64,000 nt of DNA from Mediannikoviicoccus sp037890055 (GCA_037890055.1 JBBKBD010000005.1), one strand, 5' to 3'; positions 16,765 to 25,722 are shown, counted from the first letter of the stretch. Translations and numbers: made by a program. Notes: generated from the letters alone by a model not told the origin.

Positions 16765-19228
16765 AGCTTATATAAGGCGTCTTGCAAAAAGTATTTTAAA
16801 TGCGAATAAAAGTAGGAGAAATATTCTCTTATTAGCAATTGCTTTGACTTCTATACTATTTACAAGTCTATTTTCTGTAGCCTTAGGTTTAGGAAAGAGC
16901 ATGGAAACCCAAACGATGAAAACTATTGGAACAATCAGCCATGGCTCTTTTAAAGAACTTTCTGACAAAGACATAAGTATTTTATCAAAGGATAAAGACA
17001 TAAAGGAATTTTCAATAAGAGAGAAAGTTGGTATTCTTGATGATGAAAAAATAAGCGCAGAACTATCCTATATAGATAACAATGGATTTGAATGGTCGCT
17101 AATAGAAAAAGTTAAAGGGAAATTTCCTGAAAAAGAAAACGACGTATTTATAGATTTAGCAACTGCAAAAAAGTTAGGTTATAAAGGAGAAATTGGAGAA
17201 GAGATAGAAGTTCCTTTCACTATAGAAAAACCTTACACAGGAGAAATTATCAAAAAAATAAGTGAGAAATTTATTATATCGGGGACTTTTCAAAATCCTA
17301 TTGACTCCAACGTTGGTGTAGGACAAATTTATTTATCAAAAGCTTATGTAGATAAATTATCCCTTCCAGAAAATAATAAAGATTTGGAAGTAATGCTAAA
17401 GAATTCCTTTATGATAAGGGATAAACTTTTAAAAATTGCAGAGAGAAATGGTTATAAAGTGGTAGATGACCCTGGAAATCTATCCGACAAAGAAATAAGA
17501 ATTGGTGTTAACTTTGCATATCTTTTATCTGGTGATTCTAGTTTTGATTTTAAAACATTTCTACCCTTCTTAGCCTTTTTGATTTTAGTAATTGTAGCGG
17601 GATACTTAATAATAAATAATATTTTTAAGATATCCGTAAATGAAGATATTAAACTTCTAGGACTTTTAAAAACAATTGGAATGACAAAGCCACAAATCAA
17701 AAGGCTTATTCATCTAGAGTCTTTAGCAGTCGCACTTCCTTCAATAATAGTTGGAGATATAGTCGGAATTTCTATTGGAAAAATCATTTTAAATAAAATA
17801 TTTGCAAGTAATGAGATGCTAACGAATGTAAAATTATCGCCTGCAATAATAATCTTAATTATTTTATTTTCCACAGCCTTTACTTTGCTTACAGTATTTC
17901 TATCGGTGATGAGACCTGCAAGGTATGCGGCAAAAGTTTCTCCAATAGATGCCAGCAGATACAATGAAACCACGATAAAAAAGAAGTATAAAAGCGAGGA
18001 CATTTCTCTAGGCAAGCTTGCTAGAAGACAAGTATTTTCCAATAAATTTAGATTTATATCGATAGTTCTTTCCATTAGCCTTTCTGCTGTTATTTTAAAT
18101 AGCGTTTTAACTTATACTGGTAATATTGATCTAGAAAAGGGAATTTCTGATGTAATTGTAACAGACTATAATATAGCAAGCCCAAAATATTTTAGGTATA
18201 TGTACTCAGGAAGTGAGGACGGTATAAAGGATAATTTCATTGATCAAATAGAAAATCAAAAGGGATTTAAAGCTGGGGGAGCATTATACTATTATGGTTA
18301 TGAGTACTATTATCCAGATATTAAAATAGAAGATAAAAAAATTGCTCCAATTCTATTTGGTATAGATGAGTTTCTAATAAACAAACAAAAATTTATAGAA
18401 GGAGAATTTAATAAAGATAAATGGAATAACGGATCGTATGCCATTGTAGGTGAAGATAGTGATAAGAAATCTTCATTTAAAGCAGGCGATAAAATAAAAA
18501 TCAATGTAAAAAACAGGGTCAAAGAAGTCCAAGTTATGGGCAAGATTGAATATAATTTTTCAAATGGTCTTAGATATTTCCCTGTAATTAAGGAAGATAT
18601 AAACGACGAATCTAGTCCTACTTTAGGCTTGGAATACATTTATATGAAGCCGAATGAGTATAAAGAGCTCACAGGCGATAAGAGTATAATGTCCTATGGA
18701 TTTGATGTAGAAGATAGCAAAAAGGAAAATTTTGATAAGTTATTAAAATCTTTTGAAAATGAACCAGGATTTTCCTACGATTCAAGGGATCTTCAGATAA
18801 AGTCTTTTAAAGATTTCAAAAATCTTATAGAATTTGTGGGTTATAGTTTATCTATAGTATTATTCTTAATATCTGTGCTTAACTTTATTAATGTTATTGC
18901 TACTGAAATTTTGAGAAATATGGTGAACTTATCAATTCTTGAAGCAATTGGAATGACAACGAAAAATATTAAAAAATATTTGGTGAAAAAGAATTTGATC
19001 TATTCTTTATGTGGCTTAGTATTTTCCTTCATCATTATGCTTCTTGTAGATAAATACATCTTGATAGGTTTTATGGAACAAACTAAGTGGACTTCCTATA
19101 AATTTGTAATCATGCCACTTATACTTGTAAACTTTGTAAATATAATTATTGGGATATTATTTACAAGTAGATTCTATGAAAAGCACAGTCAAAACAGTCT
19201 TGTAGATAGAATAAGAAGTTTAGAATAA
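16748..19228 (+). CDS. FtsX-family ABC transporter permease (module 2)
   Basis: 826 aa with the same two-repeat layout as the permease at 11960: TM ~20-45, extracytoplasmic domain to ~270, TM cluster ~275-400, TM ~435-455, second extracytoplasmic domain, and three C-terminal TMs from ~690. The text before the FtsX cluster (VNEDIKLLGLLKTIGMTKPQ) is typical of the family. Start ATG 16748 follows GGTGGG by a few nt. Likely exports or senses an envelope-active compound together with the ATPase and the 14485/15126 two-component pair. Confidence 0.86.
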   Translation: MKVKNKAYIRRLAKSILNANKSRRNILLLAIALTSILFTSLFSVALGLGKSMETQTMKTIGTISHGSFKELSDKDISILSKDKDIKEFSIREKVGILDDEKISAELSYIDNNGFEWSLIEKVKGKFPEKENDVFIDLATAKKLGYKGEIGEEIEVPFTIEKPYTGEIIKKISEKFIISGTFQNPIDSNVGVGQIYLSKAYVDKLSLPENNKDLEVMLKNSFMIRDKLLKIAERNGYKVVDDPGNLSDKEIRIGVNFAYLLSGDSSFDFKTFLPFLAFLILVIVAGYLIINNIFKISVNEDIKLLGLLKTIGMTKPQIKRLIHLESLAVALPSIIVGDIVGISIGKIILNKIFASNEMLTNVKLSPAIIILIILFSTAFTLLTVFLSVMRPARYAAKVSPIDASRYNETTIKKKYKSEDISLGKLARRQVFSNKFRFISIVLSISLSAVILNSVLTYTGNIDLEKGISDVIVTDYNIASPKYFRYMYSGSEDGIKDNFIDQIENQKGFKAGGALYYYGYEYYYPDIKIEDKKIAPILFGIDEFLINKQKFIEGEFNKDKWNNGSYAIVGEDSDKKSSFKAGDKIKINVKNRVKEVQVMGKIEYNFSNGLRYFPVIKEDINDESSPTLGLEYIYMKPNEYKELTGDKSIMSYGFDVEDSKKENFDKLLKSFENEPGFSYDSRDLQIKSFKDFKNLIEFVGYSLSIVLFLISVLNFINVIATEILRNMVNLSILEAIGMTTKNIKKYLVKKNLIYSLCGLVFSFIIMLLVDKYILIGFMEQTKWTSYKFVIMPLILVNFVNIIIGILFTSRFYEKHSQNSLVDRIRSLE

Positions 19229-19248
19229 TATATGAAATTCAACTTTAA

Positions 19249-19274
19249 AAGGCGATGAAGAAATCCATCGCCTT
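19249..19274. terminator. Bidirectional terminator between module 2 and the folate operon
   Basis: AAGGCGATG (19249-19257) pairs with CATCGCCTT (19266-19274); A/T-rich on both sides and between two convergent genes. Confidence 0.75.
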
Positions 19275-19277
19275 AAA

Positions 19278-20084
19278 TTATTCTATTTCATTTAACAACT
19301 GGAACACTTTCTTTTTCAAAACAGGATGCACCAAGAATGGCTCGATTTCATTGAGTGGTTCCAATACAAATTTTCTTTCTTCTATATATGGATGTGGCAC
19401 TTTTAGCCTATCGTTATAGATTATTTCGTCGTCAATGAAAAGTATATCTATATCTATAGTTCTTGGTCCCCACTTTTCGTGACGCTCTCTACCTAGTTCC
19501 AGTTCTATCTTTTGTGTTATATCTAAAAAATCTATTGGTTCTTCGAAGGACTCTACTACTACAACCTTGTTTAAAAAGTCATCTTGGTCTGTCTTTCCCC
19601 ATGCCTTTGTTACATAGTCGCTGGACTGTCTTATTATTTCAAAATGTTTTGACAGTTCTTCTATGGCTCTATTCATATAATTTTCTTTGTCGCCAATGTT
19701 TGAGCCAAGGGACAGATAGTACCTTCTCTTTGTTCTCGATATTTCAACTGAAACTGTATCAAGGGGAAGATGCACCGGTGCCCAAGGTTTTTTTAATTCC
19801 AGGTCAACTCTTTCAACCATTTTATATTTATGGAAGATAAACTCCACAAGTTTTAAACATGCCTCTTCAATAAGGTCATAGGACTCTCTTCTAAACTCTT
19901 CTGTTAGTTCCTCTGCCAAGACTCCATAGTGGATTGAAGCTTCTAGGTCATTTTCTCTAGCAGCTCTTGTCATGTTATAGTATATGTTTAAATCTAGCAC
20001 AAATTTTTGTCCAAGATTTTTTTCTTCTTCAAAAACACCATGCTTACCAAAAATTGTTAAATCTTTTATTCTGAGTGTATCCAT
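19278..20084 (-). CDS. folBK: Bifunctional dihydroneopterin aldolase / HPPK (FolB-FolK fusion)
   Basis: Two consecutive steps of folate synthesis in one 268-aa protein. Residues 1-~117 are FolB (dihydroneopterin to 6-hydroxymethyl-dihydropterin; DLTIFGKHGVFEEEKNLGQ at the start). Residues ~120-268 are FolK, which pyrophosphorylates that product using ATP (YYLSLGSNIGDKENYM, ELGRERHEKWGPRTIDIDIL, VPHPYIEERKFVLEPL). Last gene of the minus-strand folate operon, 9 bp after the HD gene. Confidence 0.95.
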   Translation of the reverse strand: MDTLRIKDLTIFGKHGVFEEEKNLGQKFVLDLNIYYNMTRAARENDLEASIHYGVLAEELTEEFRRESYDLIEEACLKLVEFIFHKYKMVERVDLELKKPWAPVHLPLDTVSVEISRTKRRYYLSLGSNIGDKENYMNRAIEELSKHFEIIRQSSDYVTKAWGKTDQDDFLNKVVVVESFEEPIDFLDITQKIELELGRERHEKWGPRTIDIDILFIDDEIIYNDRLKVPHPYIEERKFVLEPLNEIEPFLVHPVLKKKVFQLLNEIE

Positions 20085-20093
20085 AACTCTCCT

Positions 20094-20570
20094 TTAGTAG
20101 GTAATCCTGTGATTTTTCTTCTCTTCAGACCAATAGCAAATATCATAAGCGGGGCATCTAAAGCAGATTCGTGAAAGTTTGTCCGCCTTGTAAAAAATTT
20201 CATTAAAGGGGGTGCTCTCTTGTTTTTCTCTATGCTTTTTGATGCAGTCCAAAATCATTTCTCTTTCTTCTTCGTTAAAGGAAGTAAGTGGAAGTAGTTT
20301 TTCTGCAATCTCGGTGGAGGCCTTGTCGTGGTCCGTTCCATCGCGGTACTGCATAACCCTTCCAATGTCATGAAGAAGGGCGGTTGTATAAATTAAGTCC
20401 TTTGATATATCCAGTCCCTCTTCCAAAACCATAATGTAACAGATCCTCGCCACGTCTAAAAAATGAACAAGGTCATGTTTACAAAAGGGTCTTTCTCTTT
20501 CAAACTCCTCCAAGTCGTTTAAAAGTTTTACATACTCCTCATTAAACATTATGATATTTGTATTTTCCAT
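20094..20570 (-). CDS. HD-domain metal-dependent phosphohydrolase in the folate operon
   Basis: 158 aa with the HD signature: His in KHDLVHFLDVARI, HD in TALLHDIGRVMQY, a following Asp-His (DGTDHDKAS) and a distal Asp (YKADKLSRICF). Three Cys near the C-terminus (CFRCPAYDIC) may bind metal. It is embedded between folE and folBK with near-zero spacing. Substrate unknown; its position suggests removal of phosphate from dihydroneopterin triphosphate, a step otherwise without a gene here (inference). ATG at 20570 chosen over an in-frame TTG 12 bp upstream. Confidence 0.82.
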   Translation of the reverse strand: MENTNIIMFNEEYVKLLNDLEEFERERPFCKHDLVHFLDVARICYIMVLEEGLDISKDLIYTTALLHDIGRVMQYRDGTDHDKASTEIAEKLLPLTSFNEEEREMILDCIKKHREKQESTPFNEIFYKADKLSRICFRCPAYDICYWSEEKKNHRITY

Positions 20571-20571
20571 A

Positions 20572-21126
20572 TTACATCTCAATCAATCTGTAAGCTTCGT
20601 TTCTAAGGTCTAAATTAGTTTCCATTTCCCCAAGGGCTACTGAAGTTACTGTGTATGAGCCAGGCTTTTTAACACCACGCATTGTCATACACATATGTTC
20701 AGCCTCAACAACAACTAGAACTCCCTTTGCTCCTAGGTAGTCCATCATCGCCTCAGCCACTTGAAGATTTAATCTCTCTTGAAGTTGTGGTCTCTTTGCA
20801 TAGGTTTCAACTGTTCTTGCAAGTTTTGAAAGGCCTGCAACTCTTCCATTTGGTACATAGGCAATATGAGCCTTGCCATGTACTGGTAAAAAGTGATGTT
20901 CACACATTGAGAAGAACTCAATGTCCTTAACCACTACAATATTGTCGTCCACATGTTCAAAGGTTTTAGATAGATGCTCCTTAGCGTCTTTGCCTAAACC
21001 TGAAAATATTTCTTCATACATTCTTGCCACCCTTTGAGGGGTTTCAAGAAGTCCTTCTCTATTTGGGTCTTCTCCCACAGCTTCAATTATCATCGATACT
21101 GCTTGTTCAATTTTCTTTTTATCCAT
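20572..21126 (-). CDS. folE: GTP cyclohydrolase I
   Basis: First enzyme of folate synthesis: GTP to 7,8-dihydroneopterin triphosphate plus formate. 184 aa, usual length. FSMCEHHFLPVHGKAHIAYVP holds the zinc-binding Cys and His residues; GRVAGLSKLARTVETYAKRPQLQERL is the family signature, and MCMTMRGVKKPGS carries the second zinc Cys. First gene of the minus-strand operon, preceded by a THF riboswitch and terminator, so transcription should fall when reduced folates are plentiful. Confidence 0.96.
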   Translation of the reverse strand: MDKKKIEQAVSMIIEAVGEDPNREGLLETPQRVARMYEEIFSGLGKDAKEHLSKTFEHVDDNIVVVKDIEFFSMCEHHFLPVHGKAHIAYVPNGRVAGLSKLARTVETYAKRPQLQERLNLQVAEAMMDYLGAKGVLVVVEAEHMCMTMRGVKKPGSYTVTSVALGEMETNLDLRNEAYRLIEM

Positions 21127-21150
21127 TCTAAATCTCTCTTTCTAGTTTCT

Positions 21151-21185
21151 ACAAATAAAATTAACCAGTACCAATAGGTACCGGT
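21151..21185 (-). terminator. Riboswitch-controlled terminator before folE
   Basis: On the minus strand ACCGGTACC (21177-21185) pairs with GGTACTGGT (21164-21172), one G-U pair, loop TATT, followed by a U-rich stretch. An alternative hairpin CTTCCGC...GCGGAAG (21186-21192 with 21212-21218) lies between it and the aptamer. Confidence 0.7.
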
Positions 21186-21218
21186 CTTCCGCAAGTATGA
21201 TAATAATATTAGCGGAAG

Positions 21219-21291
21219 CGATAAGACACCGCAATTTAAAATTTTCGTTAAAGGGCAACTCCCTATCCCTTTACACTTAACGCGTCTTACC
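21219..21291 (-). promoter_or_regulatory. Tetrahydrofolate (THF) riboswitch
   Basis: Read on the minus strand, the leader contains the conserved core of the THF aptamer: GCGTTAAGTGT, then GGGATAGGG in the middle hairpin, ACGAA, and GCGGTG, closed by a P1 stem GTAAGAC/GTCTTAT (TAAGAC 21222-21227 with GTCTTA 21284-21289 in plus coordinates). Its place directly before folE supports the call. Match made from memory of the family consensus. Confidence 0.82.
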
Positions 21292-21309
21292 TACTCTATT
21301 CTGTATTCA

Positions 21310-21338
21310 ATTATACCATACAAACGGGGTATGGTATT
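21310..21338 (-). promoter_or_regulatory. folE promoter with a 9-bp inverted repeat
   Basis: Extended -10 TGGTATAAT on the minus strand (21310-21318). ATACCATAC (21313-21321) and GTATGGTAT (21329-21337) form a perfect inverted repeat with a 7-nt spacer overlapping the -10, a likely repressor operator in addition to the riboswitch. The remaining ~130 bp to 21474 is AT-rich and holds only the leader of the next plus-strand gene. Confidence 0.6.
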
Positions 21339-21474
21339 GTCATTATTATAATACCCGTAAAATAAAATTTTTAACAGGAGTTAAATCTAGTAAAAATAAA
21401 TGTTATCGATTTATTAATCAGGGTATATATTTTATATAAAATTATAATTTACATAAAAATTCAAGGAGGATGTT

Positions 21475-21717
21475 ATGGAGAGTGTAAAGACTTCAAAAAA
21501 AGGCTTCACAGTTAAACTAATCGTTGTAATTGCTTTTTTAGCAATACTCTATCTGTTTAGAAATACAACATGGGTTCAATTGACATCCATAGGTGCCTTT
21601 GGTTCTTACTTAATCTACGATGAACTTGCATCACATGGTGCTAAGGAATTGGCTTTACGTGTCATAATTTTATTTTTAGTACTTGAAGCCATTACAATTT
21701 CAATTTTTATGAGTTAA
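21475..21717 (+). CDS. Small membrane protein of unknown function
   Basis: 80 aa, hydrophobic helices at about residues 14-28, 35-47 and 60-79. No family recognised. Strong RBS CAAGGAGGA at 21462-21470. Single-gene unit ended by a hairpin at 21732-21764; divergent from folE. Confidence 0.65.
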   Translation: MESVKTSKKGFTVKLIVVIAFLAILYLFRNTTWVQLTSIGAFGSYLIYDELASHGAKELALRVIILFLVLEAITISIFMS

Positions 21718-21731
21718 TTAAAATTGATTTT

Positions 21732-21764
21732 AAATTAAGCTCCCGATATTTGGGGGCTTAATTT
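21732..21764 (+). terminator. Intrinsic terminator
   Basis: 13-bp stem 21732-21744 with 21752-21764 (one T-G pair), loop of 7. Confidence 0.75.
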
Positions 21765-21831
21765 AATTGCATTTTACATTTTACTAAATTTGATGTATCT
21801 TTATCATAGAGTTCCCAAGGGAGGTATAAAG

Positions 21832-22803
21832 ATGGAAAGAATATTTAAATATAGAGATAAAGTTATTAAATCCGGTGGCAAGACTATTTTATGTGGAATT
21901 GTAAATGTGACTCCGGATTCTTTTTCCGATGGCGGCAAGTGGTTTGACACTGAAAAAGCTATTGAACATGGCCTTGAACTTGTAAAGCAAGGTGCTACCA
22001 TGCTTGATATTGGTGGTGAGTCCACAAGGCCCGGTGCTACCAAGGTCGAAGTGCAAGACGAAATTGACAGGGTCGTTCCTGTAATAAAAGGACTTAAGGA
22101 ACGTACTGATGTATTAATTTCCATTGACACATGGAAGAGTGAAGTTGCAAAAGCTGCCATTGATGCAGGTGTTGATATTATAAATGATATTACTGGAATG
22201 CTTGGAGACCCTAACATGGGTCGTGTTGTTGGAGACTCTGACGTTGGAGTTGTTGCAATGTTTAATCCAGTTATTCTTAGGCCAGAGCACAAGTCATCAA
22301 AGGCCTTTATGAAGTTTGGTGGAGACGGTGTGTTTACAAAAGAGGAAGAAGAAAGTGCAATGAGTGATTCAATAGTTGACTCATGCAAGATGTACTTTGA
22401 AAAGACTTTAGAAGTTGCAAAGAAAAATAATATTTCTAAAGAGAGAATCATGCTTGATCCAGGAATTGGCTTTGGACTTACAAAGAGAGAAAATCTTGAG
22501 CTAATTAAAAACTTTAAATTCATTCACGACTGGAATATGTTTGCGTTTATCGGTGTATCAAGAAAGAGATTTATTGTAAATATACTTGAAGAGGGTGGAT
22601 TTAATGTGGACTCAAGCACTGACGAAGGCTTTATAAATAGGGACGACGGTTCAGCAGCGCTAACATCCATCGCAGCGGTTATGGGGGCAGAGGCACTTAG
22701 GGTACATGTTATTCCAAGACATAAAATTGCAGCGGATATTGCAGACGCCGTAAGGATGGCGGAAGAAACTGAAGATATAAATTTTGATGCATATAAAAAA
22801 TAA
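21832..22803 (+). CDS. folP: Dihydropteroate synthase
   Basis: Joins 6-hydroxymethyl-dihydropterin pyrophosphate to p-aminobenzoate, the step after FolK and the sulfonamide target. 323 aa, longer than the usual ~270 because of extra residues around 150-195. Signatures: GIVNVTPDSFSDGG, MLDIGGESTRPGA, ISIDTWKSEVAKAA, IINDITG, LDPGIGFGLTKRENLEL, GVSRKRFI. Start at 21832 with AAGGGAGG at 21817-21824; the upstream in-frame ATG at 21790 lacks an RBS. Apart from the riboswitch-controlled folE operon, it has its own terminator. Confidence 0.93.
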   Translation: MERIFKYRDKVIKSGGKTILCGIVNVTPDSFSDGGKWFDTEKAIEHGLELVKQGATMLDIGGESTRPGATKVEVQDEIDRVVPVIKGLKERTDVLISIDTWKSEVAKAAIDAGVDIINDITGMLGDPNMGRVVGDSDVGVVAMFNPVILRPEHKSSKAFMKFGGDGVFTKEEEESAMSDSIVDSCKMYFEKTLEVAKKNNISKERIMLDPGIGFGLTKRENLELIKNFKFIHDWNMFAFIGVSRKRFIVNILEEGGFNVDSSTDEGFINRDDGSAALTSIAAVMGAEALRVHVIPRHKIAADIADAVRMAEETEDINFDAYKK

Positions 22804-22806
22804 ATT

Positions 22807-22831
22807 CCATGGGTGACCATGGTCTTTTTTT
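22807..22831 (+). terminator. Intrinsic terminator after folP
   Basis: CCATGG (22807-22812) and CCATGG (22817-22822) pair around GTGA, followed by a T run. Confidence 0.75.
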
Positions 22832-22851
22832 ATGCCCCACAAGTAGAAATA

Positions 22852-22860
22852 TGTTAAAAT
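22852..22860 (+). promoter_or_regulatory. Extended -10 for the YitT-family gene
   Basis: TG followed after one base by TAAAAT, 22 bp before the start codon. Confidence 0.4.
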
Positions 22861-22881
22861 ATATCTGGAAGGGGAGGGCGT

Positions 22882-23766
22882 ATGAAGGTTAAAAAGAAAG
22901 ATTTAGCAAATTTAGAAAAAAAATCTACAAGAAAAGAATACATAAATATGGCAATAGGAGTTATTTTAATTGCCCTTGGTATTCATCTGTTTTTGGCTCC
23001 AACTAAACTTACCCTAGGTGGTGGAGCGGGGCTTGCAATAGTACTTAATTCGGTATTTCCTATATCCACAGGGGCATGGCTTGTAATTATAAATGTTGTT
23101 TTATTTATAATTGGCTTTATCTTCCTTGGTCCTTCCTTTGGTAAGCGTACCATAGTGGCATCCTTAGGTCTATCGGTTATGGTATGGATACTTGATATAG
23201 TATTTCCAATTAAAGAACCGATTGTTGATAATCTATTTATCCAACTGGTGGCATGTGTGCTTATGTATGGACGAGGGGTTGCCATGGTTTTAAATTGCTA
23301 TGGCTCCACAGGAGGCTCCGATATATTTGCAAAGATTTTAAACAAATACTTTGGACTGGACCTCGGTAAGGGATGTTTAATAGTTGACTTTTCTATAACG
23401 CTACTGGCATGGTACCAATTTGGTACAGAGATTGCACTTTATTCGCTAGTAGGAGTTGTGCTAAATGGAACTGTTATCGACAACACCATAAACGGACTTA
23501 ACACATCTAAATTATGTTTTATAAATACATCGAAGACGAAAGAGGTATGTGAATTTCTTACGGACAACTTAACTCGTTCCGCTAATGTGTACAAGGCCAT
23601 TGGCGCTTACACTGGAGTGGAGAAAGACGTTATTCAAACTGTTGTATCAAATAGAGATTACATTGTACTAAAAAGATATATAAGGGATATTGATCCACTG
23701 GCCTTTATTGTAACTGCATCTGCATCAGAGACATTGGGCTGGAGATGGAGAAGTATTGTAAGATAG
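22882..23766 (+). CDS. YitT-family membrane protein (DUF2179 C-terminus)
   Basis: 294 aa. Five to six hydrophobic segments in residues ~20-205, with LTLGGGAGLAIVLN and YGSTGGSDIFAKILNKYF as family-typical glycine motifs. A soluble C-terminal domain (~215-294) has KEVCEFLTDN and GAYTGVEKDVIQTVVSNRDY. Such proteins are widespread in Firmicutes; transport is assumed but the substrate is not known. RBS GGAAGGGGAGG. Single-gene unit between two terminators. Confidence 0.88.
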   Translation: MKVKKKDLANLEKKSTRKEYINMAIGVILIALGIHLFLAPTKLTLGGGAGLAIVLNSVFPISTGAWLVIINVVLFIIGFIFLGPSFGKRTIVASLGLSVMVWILDIVFPIKEPIVDNLFIQLVACVLMYGRGVAMVLNCYGSTGGSDIFAKILNKYFGLDLGKGCLIVDFSITLLAWYQFGTEIALYSLVGVVLNGTVIDNTINGLNTSKLCFINTSKTKEVCEFLTDNLTRSANVYKAIGAYTGVEKDVIQTVVSNRDYIVLKRYIRDIDPLAFIVTASASETLGWRWRSIVR

Positions 23767-23792
23767 ACGGAAGTGAAAACTTCCGTTTTTTT
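23767..23792 (+). terminator. Intrinsic terminator
   Basis: ACGGAAG (23767-23773) pairs with CTTCCGT (23780-23786), then T run. Confidence 0.88.
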
Positions 23793-23820
23793 ATGAAGTA
23801 AGATTATTATAGACTATCTA

Positions 23821-23829
23821 TGCTATAAT
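23821..23829 (+). promoter_or_regulatory. Extended -10 promoter of the lplA operon
   Basis: TG-C-TATAAT 20 bp before the lplA start; no clear -35. The same TGnTATAAT form appears before folE, the SCIFF gene and the gene at 43335. Confidence 0.55.
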
Positions 23830-23849
23830 TAAATAGTTGAGGTGGTAAG

Positions 23850-24857
23850 ATGATTGTTGTTGAAAATAATAATGTAAATCCTGCATATAACCACGCACTG
23901 GAAGAATATTTTTTTGATAATTATGATGATGACATCTTCATCATATGGAGAAATAGACCCACTGTGCTGTTGGGAAGGAATCAAAATATATATAAAGAAG
24001 TAAACTTAGACTATTGTATTGCAAATGGAATTGATGTAGTGAGAAGGCCTTCAGGTGGAGGTACAATCTACTGCGACCTAGACATTATACAATATAGTTT
24101 TATTACAAAGGAGAGAGAGGGAGACTCTTTCAGATACTTTACTAAGCCAATTATAGACACATTGGCGAAGTTTGGAATAAATGGTGAGTTTACAGGAAGA
24201 AACGACCTTGTTATTGACGGCAAGAAATTTTCTGGAAACGCCCAATACCACAATAAGGGAAAAGTACTACACCATGGATCCATCCTTTATGGTGGCAATG
24301 TTGAAGTTATGAAGCACTGCCTAAGACCAAATCCATTAAAATTTGTGGGCAAAAATGTTTCTTCAATTGCAAGTAGAGTTGGATTTTTAAAAGAGTTACT
24401 AAATATATCCGTAACTGAATTTATGGACGAAATTTCAAAGACTGTTATGGAAGACTTTGACATTACAGAATTTATAAAAATCGACGAAGACATTGATAGA
24501 GAGATTAGAAAAATAGTTGACGCTAAGTATGGCTGTGACCACTGGAACTATGGCAAGAACCCAAAAGCGAATATAAAATATTCTGTTAAGCACGACTTTG
24601 GCATAGTTGAGTACGCCATATGCATAGAAGAGGGTATAATAAAAGAGATTGAAATTTATGGAGATTTCTTTGGTATGGAAGATGTAAAGGAACTTACGGA
24701 CAAGCTTAAAGGAATTAAATTTTCAGAAAAATATTTAAGAGATGCCCTTGAAGATGAAGAACTCTCTTGTTACATAACAGGCCTTTCAATGGAAACACTT
24801 ATTAAAGACCTGTTTTATAAAGATGAGATAGACAAAGAACTAGTTATAAATGAATAA
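23850..24857 (+). CDS. lplA: Lipoate-protein ligase
   Basis: Activates free lipoate with ATP and attaches it to lipoyl domains. 335 aa. RRPSGGGTIYCDLDIIQYSFI is the lipoate-binding signature and NDLVIDGKKFSGNAQYHNKGKVLHHGSILY the catalytic region; the C-terminal accessory domain is present. First gene of lplA-lipA-queH; the next gene begins inside its last codons. No 2-oxo-acid dehydrogenase or glycine cleavage gene lies in this window. Confidence 0.93.
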   Translation: MIVVENNNVNPAYNHALEEYFFDNYDDDIFIIWRNRPTVLLGRNQNIYKEVNLDYCIANGIDVVRRPSGGGTIYCDLDIIQYSFITKEREGDSFRYFTKPIIDTLAKFGINGEFTGRNDLVIDGKKFSGNAQYHNKGKVLHHGSILYGGNVEVMKHCLRPNPLKFVGKNVSSIASRVGFLKELLNISVTEFMDEISKTVMEDFDITEFIKIDEDIDREIRKIVDAKYGCDHWNYGKNPKANIKYSVKHDFGIVEYAICIEEGIIKEIEIYGDFFGMEDVKELTDKLKGIKFSEKYLRDALEDEELSCYITGLSMETLIKDLFYKDEIDKELVINE

Positions 24858-25722
24858 GGATGGTGACGTTTTGAAGATAAAAAGAAAACCAGAATGGATG
24901 AGAATTAAGATTCAAGGTGGAGAAAAGGCTGCAGAAGTTAGAAATTTAATTTCTGATTTACATTTAAATACAGTTTGTTCAGAGGCCAACTGTCCAAATA
25001 GAATGGAATGTTTCGAGTCAAAAACTGCCACATTTATGATTCTTGGAAGTAAATGTACAAGAAATTGTAACTTCTGTGATGTTATTCATGGCACACCAGA
25101 CATGGTAGACAAGGACGAGCCGGCACACATAGGAGAGGCAGTAAGAAGACTTGGACTTAAACATGCTGTAGTAACATCAGTTACAAGGGACGACCTTCCA
25201 GATGAAGGAGCTACTCAGTTTAGAGATGTTATTAGAGAAATAAGAAAGAAAAACCCAGACACAACTGTGGAAGTATTAATACCAGACCTACATGGCAAAG
25301 AAGAGTACATGGATATAATCTATGACGAAAAGCCAGACGTGCTTAATCACAATATTGAAACAGTTCCTTCACTTTATAAAAAAGTAAGACCAGGAGCAAA
25401 GTTTGATAGATCACTAAAGGTTTTAGACTATGCAAAGAAGAGAGGTCTTGTAACAAAGACAGGTATTATGGTTGGTCTTGGAGAAACTGAAGAAGAGATG
25501 ATAGAAACATTTAAGGCACTTAGGGAAATTGATGTAAATATGCTTACCATCGGTCAATACCTAAGACCATCACTGGACCACTTGGAAGTTGAAGAATATG
25601 TAACACCAGCGCAATTTGACAAGTACAAAGAGATAGCTTTAGACATGGGCTTTAAAGAAGTTGAATCAGGTCCGTTTGTAAGATCATCCTACAAGGCAAA
25701 GGCTATAAAATTAGATGAATAA
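24850..25722 (+). CDS. lipA: Lipoyl synthase (radical SAM)
   Basis: Inserts two sulfurs into protein-bound octanoate. 290 aa. Auxiliary cluster Cys43, Cys48, Cys54 (CSEANCPNRMEC) and radical SAM cluster Cys69, Cys73, Cys76 (CTRNCNFC); C-terminal VRSSYKA matches the family serine motif. The ATG at 24850 overlaps the lplA stop as ATGAATAA, the same junction used at 11960 and 25715. A TTG at 24871 has a better RBS (AAGGATGGTG) and gives a more usual N-terminus, so the start is unsettled by 7 codons. Confidence 0.93.
   Translation: MNKDGDVLKIKRKPEWMRIKIQGGEKAAEVRNLISDLHLNTVCSEANCPNRMECFESKTATFMILGSKCTRNCNFCDVIHGTPDMVDKDEPAHIGEAVRRLGLKHAVVTSVTRDDLPDEGATQFRDVIREIRKKNPDTTVEVLIPDLHGKEEYMDIIYDEKPDVLNHNIETVPSLYKKVRPGAKFDRSLKVLDYAKKRGLVTKTGIMVGLGETEEEMIETFKALREIDVNMLTIGQYLRPSLDHLEVEEYVTPAQFDKYKEIALDMGFKEVESGPFVRSSYKAKAIKLDE

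Noticed and set aside
21804..22523. Long antisense open frame over folP (239 codons)
   Set aside because: Shadow frame of a clear enzyme gene; no RBS and no recognisable protein features.
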